This document shows, in pieces, positions 5,628 to 5,702 of a stretch of DNA of 5,702 nucleotides. Where the stretch lies: positions 1-5,702 of the forward strand of contig DBFBGQ010000144.1 in assembly GCA_048201975.1 (NCBI GenBank), given 5' to 3'. Within the stretch, counting starts at the first letter, position 1; every line of letters starts with the position of its first letter. This DNA comes from Egerieenecus sp048201975 (lineage in GTDB: Bacteria; Bacillota; Clostridia; Christensenellales; Aristaeellaceae). The position numbers and the translations under genes are program-made. The notes beneath the pieces are model-generated. The model was not told the origin of the DNA. It saw only the letters and a program-made list of their open reading frames with translations, and searched no databases.

Positions 5628-5702
5628 GATAAAAGCGCTGAAATGTCCGAAAATGCTATCTTTTCTCGTGTAAAGTGTTTCCGGGAGCACGGACTTCTTT
5701 TT

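Larger units (their letters stand above)
5268..5702. other. AT-rich non-coding control region upstream of the LacI-family gene
   Basis: About 435 bp of clearly AT-rich DNA, in contrast to the GC-rich genes to its left. No frame has a convincing ribosome binding site and protein-like composition. It holds the regulator's promoter and leader, then a perfect palindrome ATATGCATAT (5409-5418) and an imperfect stem 5495-5525. Further right lie the inverted repeat TGTGA-AAA-TCACA (5615-5627) and an AGCGCT-centred site (5634-5639) in a catabolite-response-element-like context (5629-5643, two mismatches to the cre consensus). It probably also carries the promoter of a divergent gene beyond 5702. I see no strong plus-strand promoter; the best is a weak extended -10, TG-C-TATCTT, at 5654-5662. 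Confidence 0.6.

Noticed and set aside
5673..5702. A bulged hairpin (AAGT..CCG / CGG..ACTT) followed by T-rich sequence at the window end, resembling a terminator
   Set aside because: Only seven pairs with a 4-nt bulge, and the T-run is cut by the window edge; too weak to list.
1..5702. CRISPR array, tRNA/rRNA gene, transposase or toxin-antitoxin pair
   Set aside because: Looked for on both strands; no regularly spaced repeats, no RNA-gene signatures and no matching protein families were seen.

Overview
The window looks like a chromosomal segment of a fairly GC-rich member of the Bacillota, most likely class Clostridia. The grounds are the DegV protein of clostridial type, separate secD and secF genes with an ATGA overlap, strong GGAGG-type ribosome binding sites, GTG starts, and a near-consensus housekeeping promoter (TTGACG, 17 bp, TATAAT). 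This placement is inference; no rRNA or other marker gene is present.

Layout. Positions 1-881 (+) hold a DegV-family fatty-acid-binding protein that lacks only about its first two codons. It is followed by a strong hairpin (899-933) whose better T-tract lies on the minus-strand side. Positions 934-1312 carry no convincing gene. Most of that stretch (about 1000-1216) is an unusually dense series of short GC-rich inverted repeats, followed by three copies of AGCGCT. A near-consensus promoter at 1313-1341 then drives an apparent three-gene operon: a small exported or membrane-anchored protein with six cysteines (1414-1764), secD (1826-3154) and secF (3151-4056). The operon ends in a textbook intrinsic terminator at 4076-4108. 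A LacI/GalR-family regulator (5261-4188, minus strand) converges on secF. It has its own promoter (-35 at 5372-5367, -10 at 5349-5344) and a leader of roughly 75 nt. The remainder, to 5702, is AT-rich non-coding DNA with several dyads, probably the control region shared with a divergent gene beyond the window edge.

How the genes work together. SecD and SecF form the membrane complex that uses the proton gradient to help the Sec translocase move proteins outward. The six-cysteine protein is probably made from the same mRNA and is predicted to be exported or anchored, so a link to the outer face of the membrane is possible but unproven. The LacI-type regulator probably controls itself and the unseen divergent gene. 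Its DNA-binding hinge and part of its predicted ligand pocket depart from the family norm.

No mobile-element gene, CRISPR array, tRNA or rRNA is visible. Most of the window is ordinary core genome. The parts most worth a second look are the hairpin cluster at 1000-1216, the six-cysteine protein, the Asp-to-Asn change at a proton-pathway position of SecF, and the atypical hinge of the LacI-type regulator.
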